This document shows positions 16,334 through 24,586 of a DNA stretch of 64,000 nt, piece by piece. The translations under genes were made by a program, and so were the position numbers. Origin of the DNA: Anaerolineae bacterium (lineage in GTDB: Bacteria; Chloroflexota; Anaerolineae; 4572-78; J111); the NCBI GenBank assembly GCA_023382535.1, contig JAHDWA010000035.1, forward strand, positions 42,474-106,473, written 5' to 3'. The notes beneath the pieces are model-generated. The model made no database searches. It was given only the letters and a program-made list of their open reading frames with translations, and had not been told where the DNA came from. Every line of letters starts with the position of its first letter. The first letter of the stretch is position 1.

Positions 16334-18151
16334 TTAACCCAACCTATAAATTAAAGCCAACATTGACATTAATGCCACCGTTTGTAGGGCAAAAATCGGC
16401 AGGCCGTTGATTACGTAATCGCGCATGGTGTACTGCCCCGGCTCGCGGACCAGCAGGTTATCCCCGTCGGTCAGCGGGGTCACATAGCCGGCCAGCACCG
16501 CAAAAGCAGTAGCGATGGCAAACGGCTCCGGCGGTGCGCCCTGAGCCACAGCCAGGCTGAGCGCAATCGGCGTGAACAGAGCGGCGCCTACCGCCCCACC
16601 AATGACCTGGGCGATGAGACTGGTCAGCAGGTGAAAAACGACCAGTGACCCCAGCACACCCATATTCTGGCTCAGGCCGACAATCACCTGGGCAATCATC
16701 TCAGCCGCCCCCGTTTTTTGCAGGGCCATGCTCAGGGGCAGCATCCCGCCGATCAAAACCAGTAAACTCCAATTAACGCTTTGATAGGCTCGTTCCGGGC
16801 TGAGACATTTGCTCAAGATCAACACGACCGCCGCCAAAACGCTGGCTGTCCCCAAAGAGGCCAGACCGAAAACAACCAAAATGAGCATCGCGCCCAGAAC
16901 AGCCAGGGTCAAACGGGCTTTACCGGTAATCAAATCACCCGGCTGCGGCCCCAAATCTGTTACCGGTACCAGGCTCAAGTCTCGGCCTATATCGCGCAGA
17001 TCACTGAGCAGCCCTTGCACCAGTAAAGTATCGCCGGCGGCCAGGGTCAGCCTGGACAGGCCATCGCGGATAACCTGTCCCTGGCGGTGGACAGCCAGGA
17101 TATTCAGCCCATAACGATGGCGAAAACCAACTTCAGCCAGGCTCTTGCCAACCAACGGGGAGCGAAAAGGAACCATCACCTCGGCCAGCCGTAAGGTTTC
17201 TTGTTGGAGCTGATTGAATTCATCCAACTCCATCACCCCCTTCGACTCCAGTTCGTGGGCGCTGGCTACTTGCAGGATGCGGCCAACGTCGCCTTCGACA
17301 ATCAACAGGTCATCCTGTTCCAGCACGCACTCAGGCCGGGCCGGTTCCAGCTTTGCTCCCTTTGATTGTATCGCCATAACTTTTACCCTGGCTGCGGTCC
17401 AAACTTTACCGCTGGCTCCAAGCGATTGAGCAATTAGATCAGAATTGGAACGGACCCGCAGCCGGTAGAGCGGCCTATTCAGTTGGTAACTCTGCTGCAC
17501 TTCAGCCAGCGAAGGGCGATGTGGCTCAGGGGGCAGTTCACGGCGCAAAAAGTGGCGGCCTATCAGCATATACCAGCCCATCAGGATACCCACTGAAACC
17601 AATGCATAGGGGGTCAGGCTGAACAATCCCAGCCGGGTCTGGCTGTGCGCGACCAGGATGTCACTGACAACCAGGTTCGCCGTTGTGCCGATCAGAGTCA
17701 ATTGATTGCCCACCGTTGCCGTCATCGCCAGCGGCATCAGCAGCCGCGAGGGAGCCAGATTCGCCTGGCGCGCGACTCGTAAAACTGCCGGTAGGAGCAA
17801 CGCCACGACCAGCAGTCCATCTAAAAAGGCCGTCAAACCCGCCGCCGCCAGGATAATGATGAACAGTAACATCGTTTCGCCCCGGCTGCCAAAGCGTAAT
17901 ATTTGGTTGGCAATCAAGGTCGCCACCCCTGTTTCAAACAGGGCCGCCCCAATGACAAAAACACTGGCCACAATCAAAATGACCGGCTGGCCAAAGGCAC
18001 TGAACGCTTCGGTCGGACTGAGGATACCCGTGATAATGAGGGCTAACATCACCAGCAGCGCCGTCAAATCAGCTCGCAGCCATTGGGCCGAGAGAACCAC
18101 CAGGGTGGCAATGAGTAAGATGAGGGTGAAAGTTGCTGCTAAGGGCATCAT
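16334..18151 (-). CDS. SLC13-family permease with two RCK/TrkA-C domains
   Basis: About 605 residues from the ATG at 18151 (MMPLAATFTLILLIATLV); an upstream ATG at 18214 would add a hydrophilic leader without a ribosome-binding site. Hydrophobic segments occupy about residues 1-210 and 400-605 with an SLC13/DASS-like layout, including VTPLTDGDNLLVREPG near the end. Between them sit two TrkA_C (RCK_C) domains (about 215-300 and 315-395; RVKVMAIQSKGAKLEPARPE and LNILAVHRQGQVI). Such proteins carry dicarboxylates, sulfate or other anions with sodium, with the RCK domains binding a regulatory ligand. The substrate is unknown. Confidence 0.85.
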   Translation of the reverse strand: MMPLAATFTLILLIATLVVLSAQWLRADLTALLVMLALIITGILSPTEAFSAFGQPVILIVASVFVIGAALFETGVATLIANQILRFGSRGETMLLFIIILAAAGLTAFLDGLLVVALLLPAVLRVARQANLAPSRLLMPLAMTATVGNQLTLIGTTANLVVSDILVAHSQTRLGLFSLTPYALVSVGILMGWYMLIGRHFLRRELPPEPHRPSLAEVQQSYQLNRPLYRLRVRSNSDLIAQSLGASGKVWTAARVKVMAIQSKGAKLEPARPECVLEQDDLLIVEGDVGRILQVASAHELESKGVMELDEFNQLQQETLRLAEVMVPFRSPLVGKSLAEVGFRHRYGLNILAVHRQGQVIRDGLSRLTLAAGDTLLVQGLLSDLRDIGRDLSLVPVTDLGPQPGDLITGKARLTLAVLGAMLILVVFGLASLGTASVLAAVVLILSKCLSPERAYQSVNWSLLVLIGGMLPLSMALQKTGAAEMIAQVIVGLSQNMGVLGSLVVFHLLTSLIAQVIGGAVGAALFTPIALSLAVAQGAPPEPFAIATAFAVLAGYVTPLTDGDNLLVREPGQYTMRDYVINGLPIFALQTVALMSMLALIYRLG

Positions 18152-18260
18152 AGCAGGAGTATAATCCCAACCTGTTGTAGGAGGCAATCCTTCGAGACAG
18201 GTTTGTTTTAGCAATTACCCAATTCGCCGGGATTGCGCTATCATGATCTAGGGTAACAGA

Positions 18261-18283
18261 ATTCATGGGGGGATACTATGACC
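18261..18283 (+). promoter_or_regulatory. Translation-initiation leader shared with the gene at 5950
   Basis: ATTCATGGGGGGA then T/C then ACTATGACC: 22 of 23 bases are identical to 5933-5955, although the two proteins are unrelated beyond being STAND-like NTPases. It contains the G-rich ribosome-binding site and an extra upstream ATG in a different frame that overlaps the true start. The shared leader suggests a common origin or common translational control. Confidence 0.5.
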
Positions 18284-20392
18284 GCAGCAAATTCCTCTAC
18301 CGAACAAACTTTTCGGCTGGCCGACCGGCTGGCTGCAGCCCGGCGCGGGCGCTTTGTCGGGCGTGAGGCTGAACTTGAACTGGTCCGTTCGGCTCTCCTG
18401 GCAGCCGAACCCCCTTTTGTCGTGCTGCATCTTCACGGGCCGGGCGGCGTGGGTAAAACCACTCTACTGCGGGAATATGCCCGCCTGGCTGCCGAGACCG
18501 GCCGCCCGCATGTCCGGCTCGATGGGCGAAATATTGACCCATCCCCCCCAGGATTTCTGCTGGCCTTGCGCCAGGCGCTGGGACTTGAGGAAGGCAGTTC
18601 CACCGCCATCATTCCAAACTGGCCGTCTGAGGGTGTCCTGCTTATTGACACGTACGAAACCCTGGCCCCGCTGGACCCCTGGCTGCGCGAAACCTTCTTA
18701 CCCCAACTGCCCGGCCGCAATCTGGTTGTGCTTGCCGGGCGCAATCCGCCCCATCCAACCTGGCGCACGGATATTGACTGGGCCGGGCTGACCCAGATCA
18801 GGCTCTTGCGCAACTTGCGTCCTGAAGAAAGTGAAACTTACCTGGCCGTCCGCGGTATCCATGCGCGGCAGCATCAGGACGTGTTAAATTTCACCCACGG
18901 GCACCCCCTGGCCTTGTCGCTGGTGGCGGATATGTTAAGCCAGCGCGACCCGGACGTACCCTTCAGTTTTCAGACCGAGCCGGATGTCTTGCAGGTTCTG
19001 CTGGAACGCCTGGTGCAGGAGGTTCCCAGTTTCAACCACCGCCTGGCTTTGCAAGTCTGTACCCTGGCCTGGGCCACCACGGAAGAGCTGCTCACCCATC
19101 TCCTGGGTATGGACGAAGCGCCTGCCCTTTTCGACTGGCTGCGCCAATTTTCCTTCATCGAGTCGGGACCGCTGGGACTGTTTCCGCACGACCTGGCCCG
19201 AGACGTGCTCGATGCCAATTTTCACTGGCGCAATCCCGATAACTACCGCCAGCTCAAGCAGCGCCTGACCAGCTACCTGCACGCCAAATTTTTACAGGCC
19301 AGCGCCGCTGAGCAACAACGGATCTGGTTTGACCTGCTCTACCTGGCCCGGCACAATCCCTTTATCAAACCCTATTTTGATTGGACCACCTTTCACAGCG
19401 CCTATGCCGAACCCGCCTCAACCGAAGATACCCCGGCTATTCTGGAGATGGTGCGGAGGCACGAGGGTCCGGCCTCGGCCCGGATTGCTGACTACTGGCT
19501 GCACCGCCAGCCGGAAGCTTTCAAGGTCTATCGCAACTTTGGCGGCGAGCTTATTGGCTTTATGGCTCACCTGACTCTGCACCAGGCCACTCCGGAAGAC
19601 CGGGCGGCTGATCCGGCTGTGCCGGCCGCCTTAGCCTATGCCCAGCGATACGGCCCGGTCAGGCCCGGTGAGGAGGTGGTTTATCTGCGCTTTTGGATGA
19701 GCCACGACACCCACCAGGCCCCCTCGTCGGCGCTCAACCTGACTGCTATTAACAGCACGATTTACTGGACCACGCATCCCAGGCTGGCCTGGAATTTCAT
19801 CGCCACCGCCAATCCCGACTTCCTCCAGCCACATTTTGCCGGCATCAACATGCGCCGGTCGCCAGAGGCCGATTTCGAGGTGGGTGGGCGGCGCTATGGT
19901 ATTTTTAGCCATGATTGGCGGGTCGAGCCTGCCTCAGCCTGGCTGGCCATGAAGGCCGAGCGCTACCCTCGAACCGACCTCACCCTGGAACAATTGGAAG
20001 CGACGCTTCCACCACCCTTATTGGTTCTCTCCCAGCCGGAGTTTGAAGAAGCGGTGCGCCAGGCCCTGCGCGATTACACCCGCCCCGACCTGCTGGCCGC
20101 CAATCCCCTCATGCGTTCCCGGCTGGTCATCGAAGCGGCTGAACCCCCGCCTGGCCCGGCCGCCCTCCAGGCGCTTTTGCAGCAAGCCGCGACCACCCTC
20201 ACCGGCAATCCCAAGGATGAAAAATTTTATCGGGCTATCTACCACACTTATCTGGACCCGGCGCCCACCCAGGAGCAGGCCGCCGAACGGCTTGACCTGC
20301 CCTTCAATACTTACCGTTACCACCTGTCCAACGGTCTTAAACGCCTCGTCGAATGGCTGTGGCAGCGTGAAATCCATGATGTGGTCAATTAA
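18278..20392 (+). CDS. STAND-type ATPase with C-terminal HTH-like segment
   Basis: A 704-residue protein. It opens with a FVGREAELELVRSALL lead-in and Walker A GPGGVGKTT (about residues 52-60); Walker B is GVLLIDTYETL (about 123-130). The AAA-type P-loop and following helices (FTHGHPLALSLVADML) fit the ATPase part of LuxR/MalT-like and AfsR-like regulators. The middle 400 residues are without recognised repeats. The end (APTQEQAAERLDLPFNTYRYH) looks like a helix-turn-helix, so it may be a transcription factor. No obvious target is adjacent; the nearest is the permease transcribed in the other direction. Function is inference. Confidence 0.75.
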   Translation: MTAANSSTEQTFRLADRLAAARRGRFVGREAELELVRSALLAAEPPFVVLHLHGPGGVGKTTLLREYARLAAETGRPHVRLDGRNIDPSPPGFLLALRQALGLEEGSSTAIIPNWPSEGVLLIDTYETLAPLDPWLRETFLPQLPGRNLVVLAGRNPPHPTWRTDIDWAGLTQIRLLRNLRPEESETYLAVRGIHARQHQDVLNFTHGHPLALSLVADMLSQRDPDVPFSFQTEPDVLQVLLERLVQEVPSFNHRLALQVCTLAWATTEELLTHLLGMDEAPALFDWLRQFSFIESGPLGLFPHDLARDVLDANFHWRNPDNYRQLKQRLTSYLHAKFLQASAAEQQRIWFDLLYLARHNPFIKPYFDWTTFHSAYAEPASTEDTPAILEMVRRHEGPASARIADYWLHRQPEAFKVYRNFGGELIGFMAHLTLHQATPEDRAADPAVPAALAYAQRYGPVRPGEEVVYLRFWMSHDTHQAPSSALNLTAINSTIYWTTHPRLAWNFIATANPDFLQPHFAGINMRRSPEADFEVGGRRYGIFSHDWRVEPASAWLAMKAERYPRTDLTLEQLEATLPPPLLVLSQPEFEEAVRQALRDYTRPDLLAANPLMRSRLVIEAAEPPPGPAALQALLQQAATTLTGNPKDEKFYRAIYHTYLDPAPTQEQAAERLDLPFNTYRYHLSNGLKRLVEWLWQREIHDVVN

Positions 20393-20650
20393 AACCCTCT
20401 TATCATCCCCTCGAAACTAAAAACCTGATCCGAAACTTAGATCAAAAATCATCCTTCGATACGGGCTAACGCCCTACTCAGGACGATTTTTGGTTCAACA
20501 GGTAACCCGCAGCTCGTTTTCGGCAGAGATTCGGCATTTTTTTGGCTGGAAAGGGGCGCTGTCTTGCGTTATCCTGTGCTGCAAATAATAAAAGTATTGC
20601 GGCGGTCGGCGGTCCAACGTCGGCGGTCATATTGACGAGGAGGCACAACG

Positions 20651-21502
20651 ATGATGCAAGCACAGGTAACCTTAACTCAAAATCCCCCTTATATTCTGGG
20701 TCACGCGGAAACCGAGTTGGATCGGCTGATCCACCAGGCCCGCTTCTTTGGCGACCTGACCCGGCATGTTTTGAATTTAGCCGGCCTGGGGCCAGGCATG
20801 CGCGTCCTCGATGCCGGCTGCGGCGCGGGTGACGTTTCATTTATGGCTGTCCGCATGGTGGGACCGAAGGGCGAGGTCATTGGCGTAGATAAATCGCCCG
20901 AAGCCGTGGCGCTGGCCTCTCAGCGGGCGCTGGCTGCCGGGCTGACCAACGTCCACTTCGTAACCCAGGACCTGGCTGAACTGCATCTGGATGAACCCGT
21001 TGACGCGCTGATTGGCAGCCGGATTCTGATGTACTTTGCCGACCCGGCGGTGGCGCTGCGCCGTTTGGCCGGTTTTGTTAAACCGGGCGGCCTGGTGGTT
21101 TTTCAGGATTTTGATATGGAAGCGGCCAAGTCGGAACCGGCCTGCGCCTTATTCGAGACCACCCTCCGCCGGGTCAAGCAGACCTTTACCCGGGCCGGCT
21201 TTGATATTCAGTGCGGCCTCAAACTGTCCCGAATTTTCCAGGAGGCCGGCCTGACCGCCCCGCAAATGATTCTGGGTGCGCGCGTGGAAACGGGGCCCGA
21301 TGCCCTCGTCTACGACCAGCTTGCCCAAGTCACCCGCTCCCTGCTGCCGGTTATGGAACGCACCGGCATCGCCACAGCCGCAGAAGTCGGCATTGAAACC
21401 CTGGCCGACCGTATCCGGGACGACGCGCTAGCCAACAACAGCACGCTGGTATCCCCGGCGCTTATCGGCGCCTGGACGCGAAAAAACCTGGGGGTCAGTT
21501 AG
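20651..21502 (+). CDS. Class I SAM-dependent methyltransferase
   Basis: A 283-residue protein with GAGGAGG before the start. The SAM-binding motif I is VLDAGCGAGDVSFMAVRMVG (about 53-72), followed by GVDKSPEAVALASQRA and the post-motif DALIGSRILMYFADPAVALR. The C-terminal half is less conserved and should define the substrate. It is the first gene of a same-strand run that continues with an NAD(P)-binding protein, a DUF1772 protein and an FAD monooxygenase, suggesting joint modification of a small molecule such as a quinone or polyketide. The substrate cannot be read from the sequence. Confidence 0.85.
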   Translation: MMQAQVTLTQNPPYILGHAETELDRLIHQARFFGDLTRHVLNLAGLGPGMRVLDAGCGAGDVSFMAVRMVGPKGEVIGVDKSPEAVALASQRALAAGLTNVHFVTQDLAELHLDEPVDALIGSRILMYFADPAVALRRLAGFVKPGGLVVFQDFDMEAAKSEPACALFETTLRRVKQTFTRAGFDIQCGLKLSRIFQEAGLTAPQMILGARVETGPDALVYDQLAQVTRSLLPVMERTGIATAAEVGIETLADRIRDDALANNSTLVSPALIGAWTRKNLGVS

Positions 21503-21567
21503 TCAATCACACCTAATCCCAATGCTGCAAAGTCATTCGGCAGCTTATAACGTAGAAGGAGAGAAAA

Positions 21568-22197
21568 ATGAAAGTTCTAATTTTTGGATCAACGGGCAGC
21601 ACTGGCCGGCAGCTTGTCGAACAGGCTCTGGCACAGGGGCACACCGTGACGGCGTTTGCCCGCAATCCGGCCAAGCTTGATATTAAGCACCCGAAACTTA
21701 AGGTCGTTCAGGGTGATGTGCTGGACTACGCTGCGGTCGAGCGGGCAGTGCCAGGTCACGAGGCGGTGTTATCCGCTCTCGGTACGCCGGCTCTCACCAA
21801 AAACACGGTACGCTCGGAAGGAACGCGGCACATCATCCGCGCGATGGAAAAAGCCGGCGTGCGTCGGATCATCTGCCTCTCGTCAATTGGCATCGGCGAC
21901 AGCCAGGGCATGCTGCCCTTCCACTACAAGTACATCCTGGTTCCTTTTTTGTTACGCCAGGGGTTCGCCGAGCACGAGCTTGAGGAAGATTGGGTCAAAC
22001 GGAGCCACACCGATTGGACCATTGTCCGCCCGGGCGCGTTTACCAACGGCGGCCGCGGCGGAACCTATCAGCACGGTGTGACCGTAAACGGCCAGACGAT
22101 CAAAGCCAAAATCTCCCGCACCGATGTGGCCGACTTTATGCTGAAGCAGTTGGGTGACAGGTCATATCTTCACCAGACACCGTGGGTGTCGTACTGA
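21568..22197 (+). CDS. NAD(P)H-binding SDR-like protein (NmrA/PF13460 type)
   Basis: A 209-residue Rossmann protein. MKVLIFGSTGSTGRQLVEQA carries the dinucleotide-binding GxxGxxG; next come VTAFARNPAKLDIKHPKLKV and VQGDVLDYAAVERAV. RIICLSSIGIGDS marks the active-site strand, and TDWTIVRPGAFTNG is a typical atypical-SDR signature. No YxxxK is visible. These proteins act as reductases, epimerases or redox sensors. AGAAGGAGAG precedes the ATG. It follows the methyltransferase gene by 65 bp and precedes the DUF1772 gene, so cotranscription is likely. Confidence 0.85.
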   Translation: MKVLIFGSTGSTGRQLVEQALAQGHTVTAFARNPAKLDIKHPKLKVVQGDVLDYAAVERAVPGHEAVLSALGTPALTKNTVRSEGTRHIIRAMEKAGVRRIICLSSIGIGDSQGMLPFHYKYILVPFLLRQGFAEHELEEDWVKRSHTDWTIVRPGAFTNGGRGGTYQHGVTVNGQTIKAKISRTDVADFMLKQLGDRSYLHQTPWVSY

Positions 22198-22263
22198 GCC
22201 GCTACCTCACGAGTTATCTCAAATCTGCGGCACACCCTGATGACGAAACTGACCCCCACCCCA

Positions 22264-22289
22264 CCCCCTCCCCGACGCGGGGGAGGGGG
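22264..22289. repeat. GC-rich REP-like hairpin
   Basis: CCCCCTCCCC (22264-22273) pairs with GGGGAGGGGG (22280-22289) around a short loop. It ends about 7 bases before the GGAGGAGG ribosome-binding site of the DUF1772 gene and could affect its translation. The same C/G-rich module appears at 33975-33992, 37047-37104 and 38284-38328. Confidence 0.7.
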
Positions 22290-22308
22290 TATTTATGGAG
22301 GAGGTTTT

Positions 22309-22797
22309 ATGGAAACTACTGACACGATAGTATTTGTTTTGACCCTTATCGCGGCGCTCACTTCTGGGCTAATTGGAGGAATATTCTATCCATTTTCCAC
22401 TTTCGTCATGAAGGCCCTCCGGCGGCTCCCGGCGGAAGCGGGCATTGCTGCCATGCAGACCATCAATATCACCGTTATCACCCCCTGGTTCCTGGCCCCG
22501 TTTTTCCTGGCGGCTGTGGCTTGTATCGCGGTCATAGCCATGGCTCTCTTACGCTGGCACGAGCCAAACTCCCTCTTTTTACTTGGCGGCGGCGCGCTTT
22601 ACCTGATCGGCAGCTTTCTGGTGACGTTCATGTTCAACGTTCCCAGGAACGAAGTTTTGGCCTCGCTCGCCCCCGCAGATACAAACAGCGCCACTTACTG
22701 GACCGAGTATCTCTCGAATTGGACGTTTTGGAATCACGTTCGGACAGCCGCAGCCCTGGCCGCAGCAGCGCTGCTTATCATCGCCCTCGTGTATTAA
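22309..22797 (+). CDS. DUF1772 (anthrone oxygenase-like) membrane protein
   Basis: The start at 22309 (METTDTIVFVLTLI) is chosen because GGAGGAGG precedes it; the frame from 22240 would translate the GC-rich repeat as PTPPPPRRGGGG. It has 162 residues and four predicted membrane helices. Features such as GGIFYPFSTFVMKALRRLP, AMQTINITVITPWF, FNVPRNEVLASL and a late tryptophan/tyrosine pair (YWTEYLSNWTFWNHVRTAAA) match the DUF1772 family, which includes anthrone oxygenases of polyketide pathways. It sits between an NAD(P)-binding protein and an FAD monooxygenase, a compatible context. Confidence 0.8.
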   Translation: METTDTIVFVLTLIAALTSGLIGGIFYPFSTFVMKALRRLPAEAGIAAMQTINITVITPWFLAPFFLAAVACIAVIAMALLRWHEPNSLFLLGGGALYLIGSFLVTFMFNVPRNEVLASLAPADTNSATYWTEYLSNWTFWNHVRTAAALAAAALLIIALVY

Positions 22798-22821
22798 GCA
22801 GGATAGTAGAGGAGAATTACA

Positions 22822-24204
22822 ATGACACCACTAAAACGCCCCTTGGGCCAAAGAGCCGTCGTCATTGGCGGCAGCATGGCCGGACTGCTGGCCGCCCGCG
22901 TGTTGAGCGACCGTTACGCCGAAGTCGTGCTGATCGAGCGGGACGGCCTGCCTGCTTCTGCCCAGCCGCGCAAAGGAGTTCCCCAGGGCCAGCATGCCCA
23001 TGCCCTGCTGGCCAGGGGCCGGGAGATTCTGGAGGAACTATTTCCGGGTCTGACCGAGCACCTCGTCAGCCGGGGCGCGCCGCGCGGAAGAGGCCGCTTT
23101 TTCTCTGGCGGGGGCTACTTCTGCCCCATTCCGAACGGTCCTCAATCTCTCTTCGTCAGCCGGCCCTGCCTTGAAGCCGAGGTTCGCGCTCGCCTGGCCG
23201 CTTTGCCCTATGTGCATATTTTTGAGAACTGTGACGCTGTGGGACTGGCCGCTTCTGAAGACCGCAGCCGCGTTACCGGGGTGCGCCTGACCCGCCGCCA
23301 GGCCGGAAATGCCGAGGAACTTTTACCGGCCGACCTGGTTGTAGATGCCAGCGGGCGCGGGTCCCGTACCCCGGCCTGGCTCGAATCTTTGGGCTATACC
23401 CCGCCTCAAGTAGAATGGGTGGAAGTCAAGATGGGCTACGCCACCCGCTTTTATCGCCGCCAGCCTGAGCATCTCGACGGCGATTTGATGGTCAACGTGG
23501 CCCCTACCCCTGACAACAAGCGCGCCTGCGGCATGCTGGCCCAGGAGGGCGAGCGCTGGATTGTCACCCTGGCCGGCTACTTTGGCGATTACCCGCCCAC
23601 CGACGAGCCGGGTTTTCTGGAGTTTGCCCGGAGTTTGCCTGTCCCCGATGTCTACGAGCTAATTCGCACCGCCACCCCCCTCAGCGATCCGGTCCCTTTC
23701 AAGTTCCCGGCCAACCAGCGCCGCCGTTATGAAAAACTGGCCCGTTTGCCCGAGGGTCTGCTGGTCATCGGCGACGCGCTGTGCAGTTTTACCCCCATTT
23801 ACGGGCAGGGTATGAGCGTCGCCGCCGCCGAAGCCCTGCTCCTGCGAGACTGCCTGGCCGGAGGGACCGGTCAGTTGGCCCGGCGCTATTTCAAACAAGC
23901 CGGCAAAATCGTGGACATTGCCTGGAGTATCGCCGCCGGCAATGACTTGAGCCTGTCCGGGGCTAAAGCAGATTTGACTCCGCCGCTGCGCTTTCTCAGG
24001 TGGTACATCGGCAAGCTCCAAATCGCGGCCCGGCACGACCCGGTTGTCGCGCTGGCCTTCATGAAGGTAGCCAATCTGTTGGCTCCACCGCCCAGTTTAT
24101 TACAGCCTGGCCTCGCGCTGCGGGTGCTAGGGGGCAACCTGCGGTCCGTGAGGGCAGAGGCTTCGACTGCCGACAAAACTGCCACAGCCTGGCTGCGGGG
24201 ATGA
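22822..24204 (+). CDS. FAD-dependent monooxygenase-type oxidoreductase
   Basis: A 460-residue protein. The FAD-binding GxGxxG variant is AVVIGGSMAGLLAARVLSD near the N-terminus, with VVLIERDGLP as the ribose-binding strand and PQGQHAHALLARGREILEE typical of a clade of FAD-dependent hydroxylase-like proteins. Motif LVVDASGRGSRTPAWLESL follows, and LLVIGDALCSFTPIYGQGMS is the second FAD motif. It is preceded by AGGAGA and lies 24 bp after the DUF1772 gene. It probably oxidises the same small-molecule substrate class as its neighbours act on; identity unknown. Confidence 0.85.
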   Translation: MTPLKRPLGQRAVVIGGSMAGLLAARVLSDRYAEVVLIERDGLPASAQPRKGVPQGQHAHALLARGREILEELFPGLTEHLVSRGAPRGRGRFFSGGGYFCPIPNGPQSLFVSRPCLEAEVRARLAALPYVHIFENCDAVGLAASEDRSRVTGVRLTRRQAGNAEELLPADLVVDASGRGSRTPAWLESLGYTPPQVEWVEVKMGYATRFYRRQPEHLDGDLMVNVAPTPDNKRACGMLAQEGERWIVTLAGYFGDYPPTDEPGFLEFARSLPVPDVYELIRTATPLSDPVPFKFPANQRRRYEKLARLPEGLLVIGDALCSFTPIYGQGMSVAAAEALLLRDCLAGGTGQLARRYFKQAGKIVDIAWSIAAGNDLSLSGAKADLTPPLRFLRWYIGKLQIAARHDPVVALAFMKVANLLAPPPSLLQPGLALRVLGGNLRSVRAEASTADKTATAWLRG

Positions 24205-24236
24205 CCTGAGTTTCACATCTGGTAAATTCCCTCTTA

Positions 24237-24356
24237 AAAATAAGATTACACGGAGTTGCACGGAGTCATCATCACAGAGGAGCACAGAGAAAAATAGGTA
24301 AAAACTTTGTGTATCTCTGTGTCTTCTCTGCGTTCTCTGTGTTACAGATTTTCAGT
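24237..24356. repeat. Word-repeat palindrome CACGGAG/CACAGAG
   Basis: ACACGGAGTTGCACGGAG and ACAGAGGAGCACAGAG on the left pair imperfectly with CTCTGTGTCTTCTCTG and TTCTCTGTGTTACAG on the right, spanning about 120 bp. It occupies much of the 382-bp gap 24205-24586; the rest holds a TGGTATAAT box and a second word repeat with GTGTTGCGT near 24508, and no gene. Confidence 0.6.
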
Positions 24357-24493
24357 CTCGATGTCGTCCCGGCTGGGGCTGTCCAACTCCTTCGAAAATA
24401 GTAGATAGAACCCTTACCCTCTCCCCACGCTTTCCCCACGACCGGAGCGCCGGGCAAGCGTCCCCTGCCCATTTATCCCCTCGCCTGAGATAA

Positions 24494-24502
24494 TGGTATA
24501 AT
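24494..24502 (+). promoter_or_regulatory. Extended -10 box upstream of the PBP1C gene
   Basis: TGGTATAAT lies 85 bases before the chosen start at 24587. No clear -35 is present. It is identical to the boxes at 4739-4747 and 43938-43946. Confidence 0.45.
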
Positions 24503-24586
24503 GACAACGTGTTGCGTGGTGTGTGTTCCGTTGATCTACGTACTACGCTTAAAATCCTTACATTCTATGCTTTACGTTTTAGGCTC

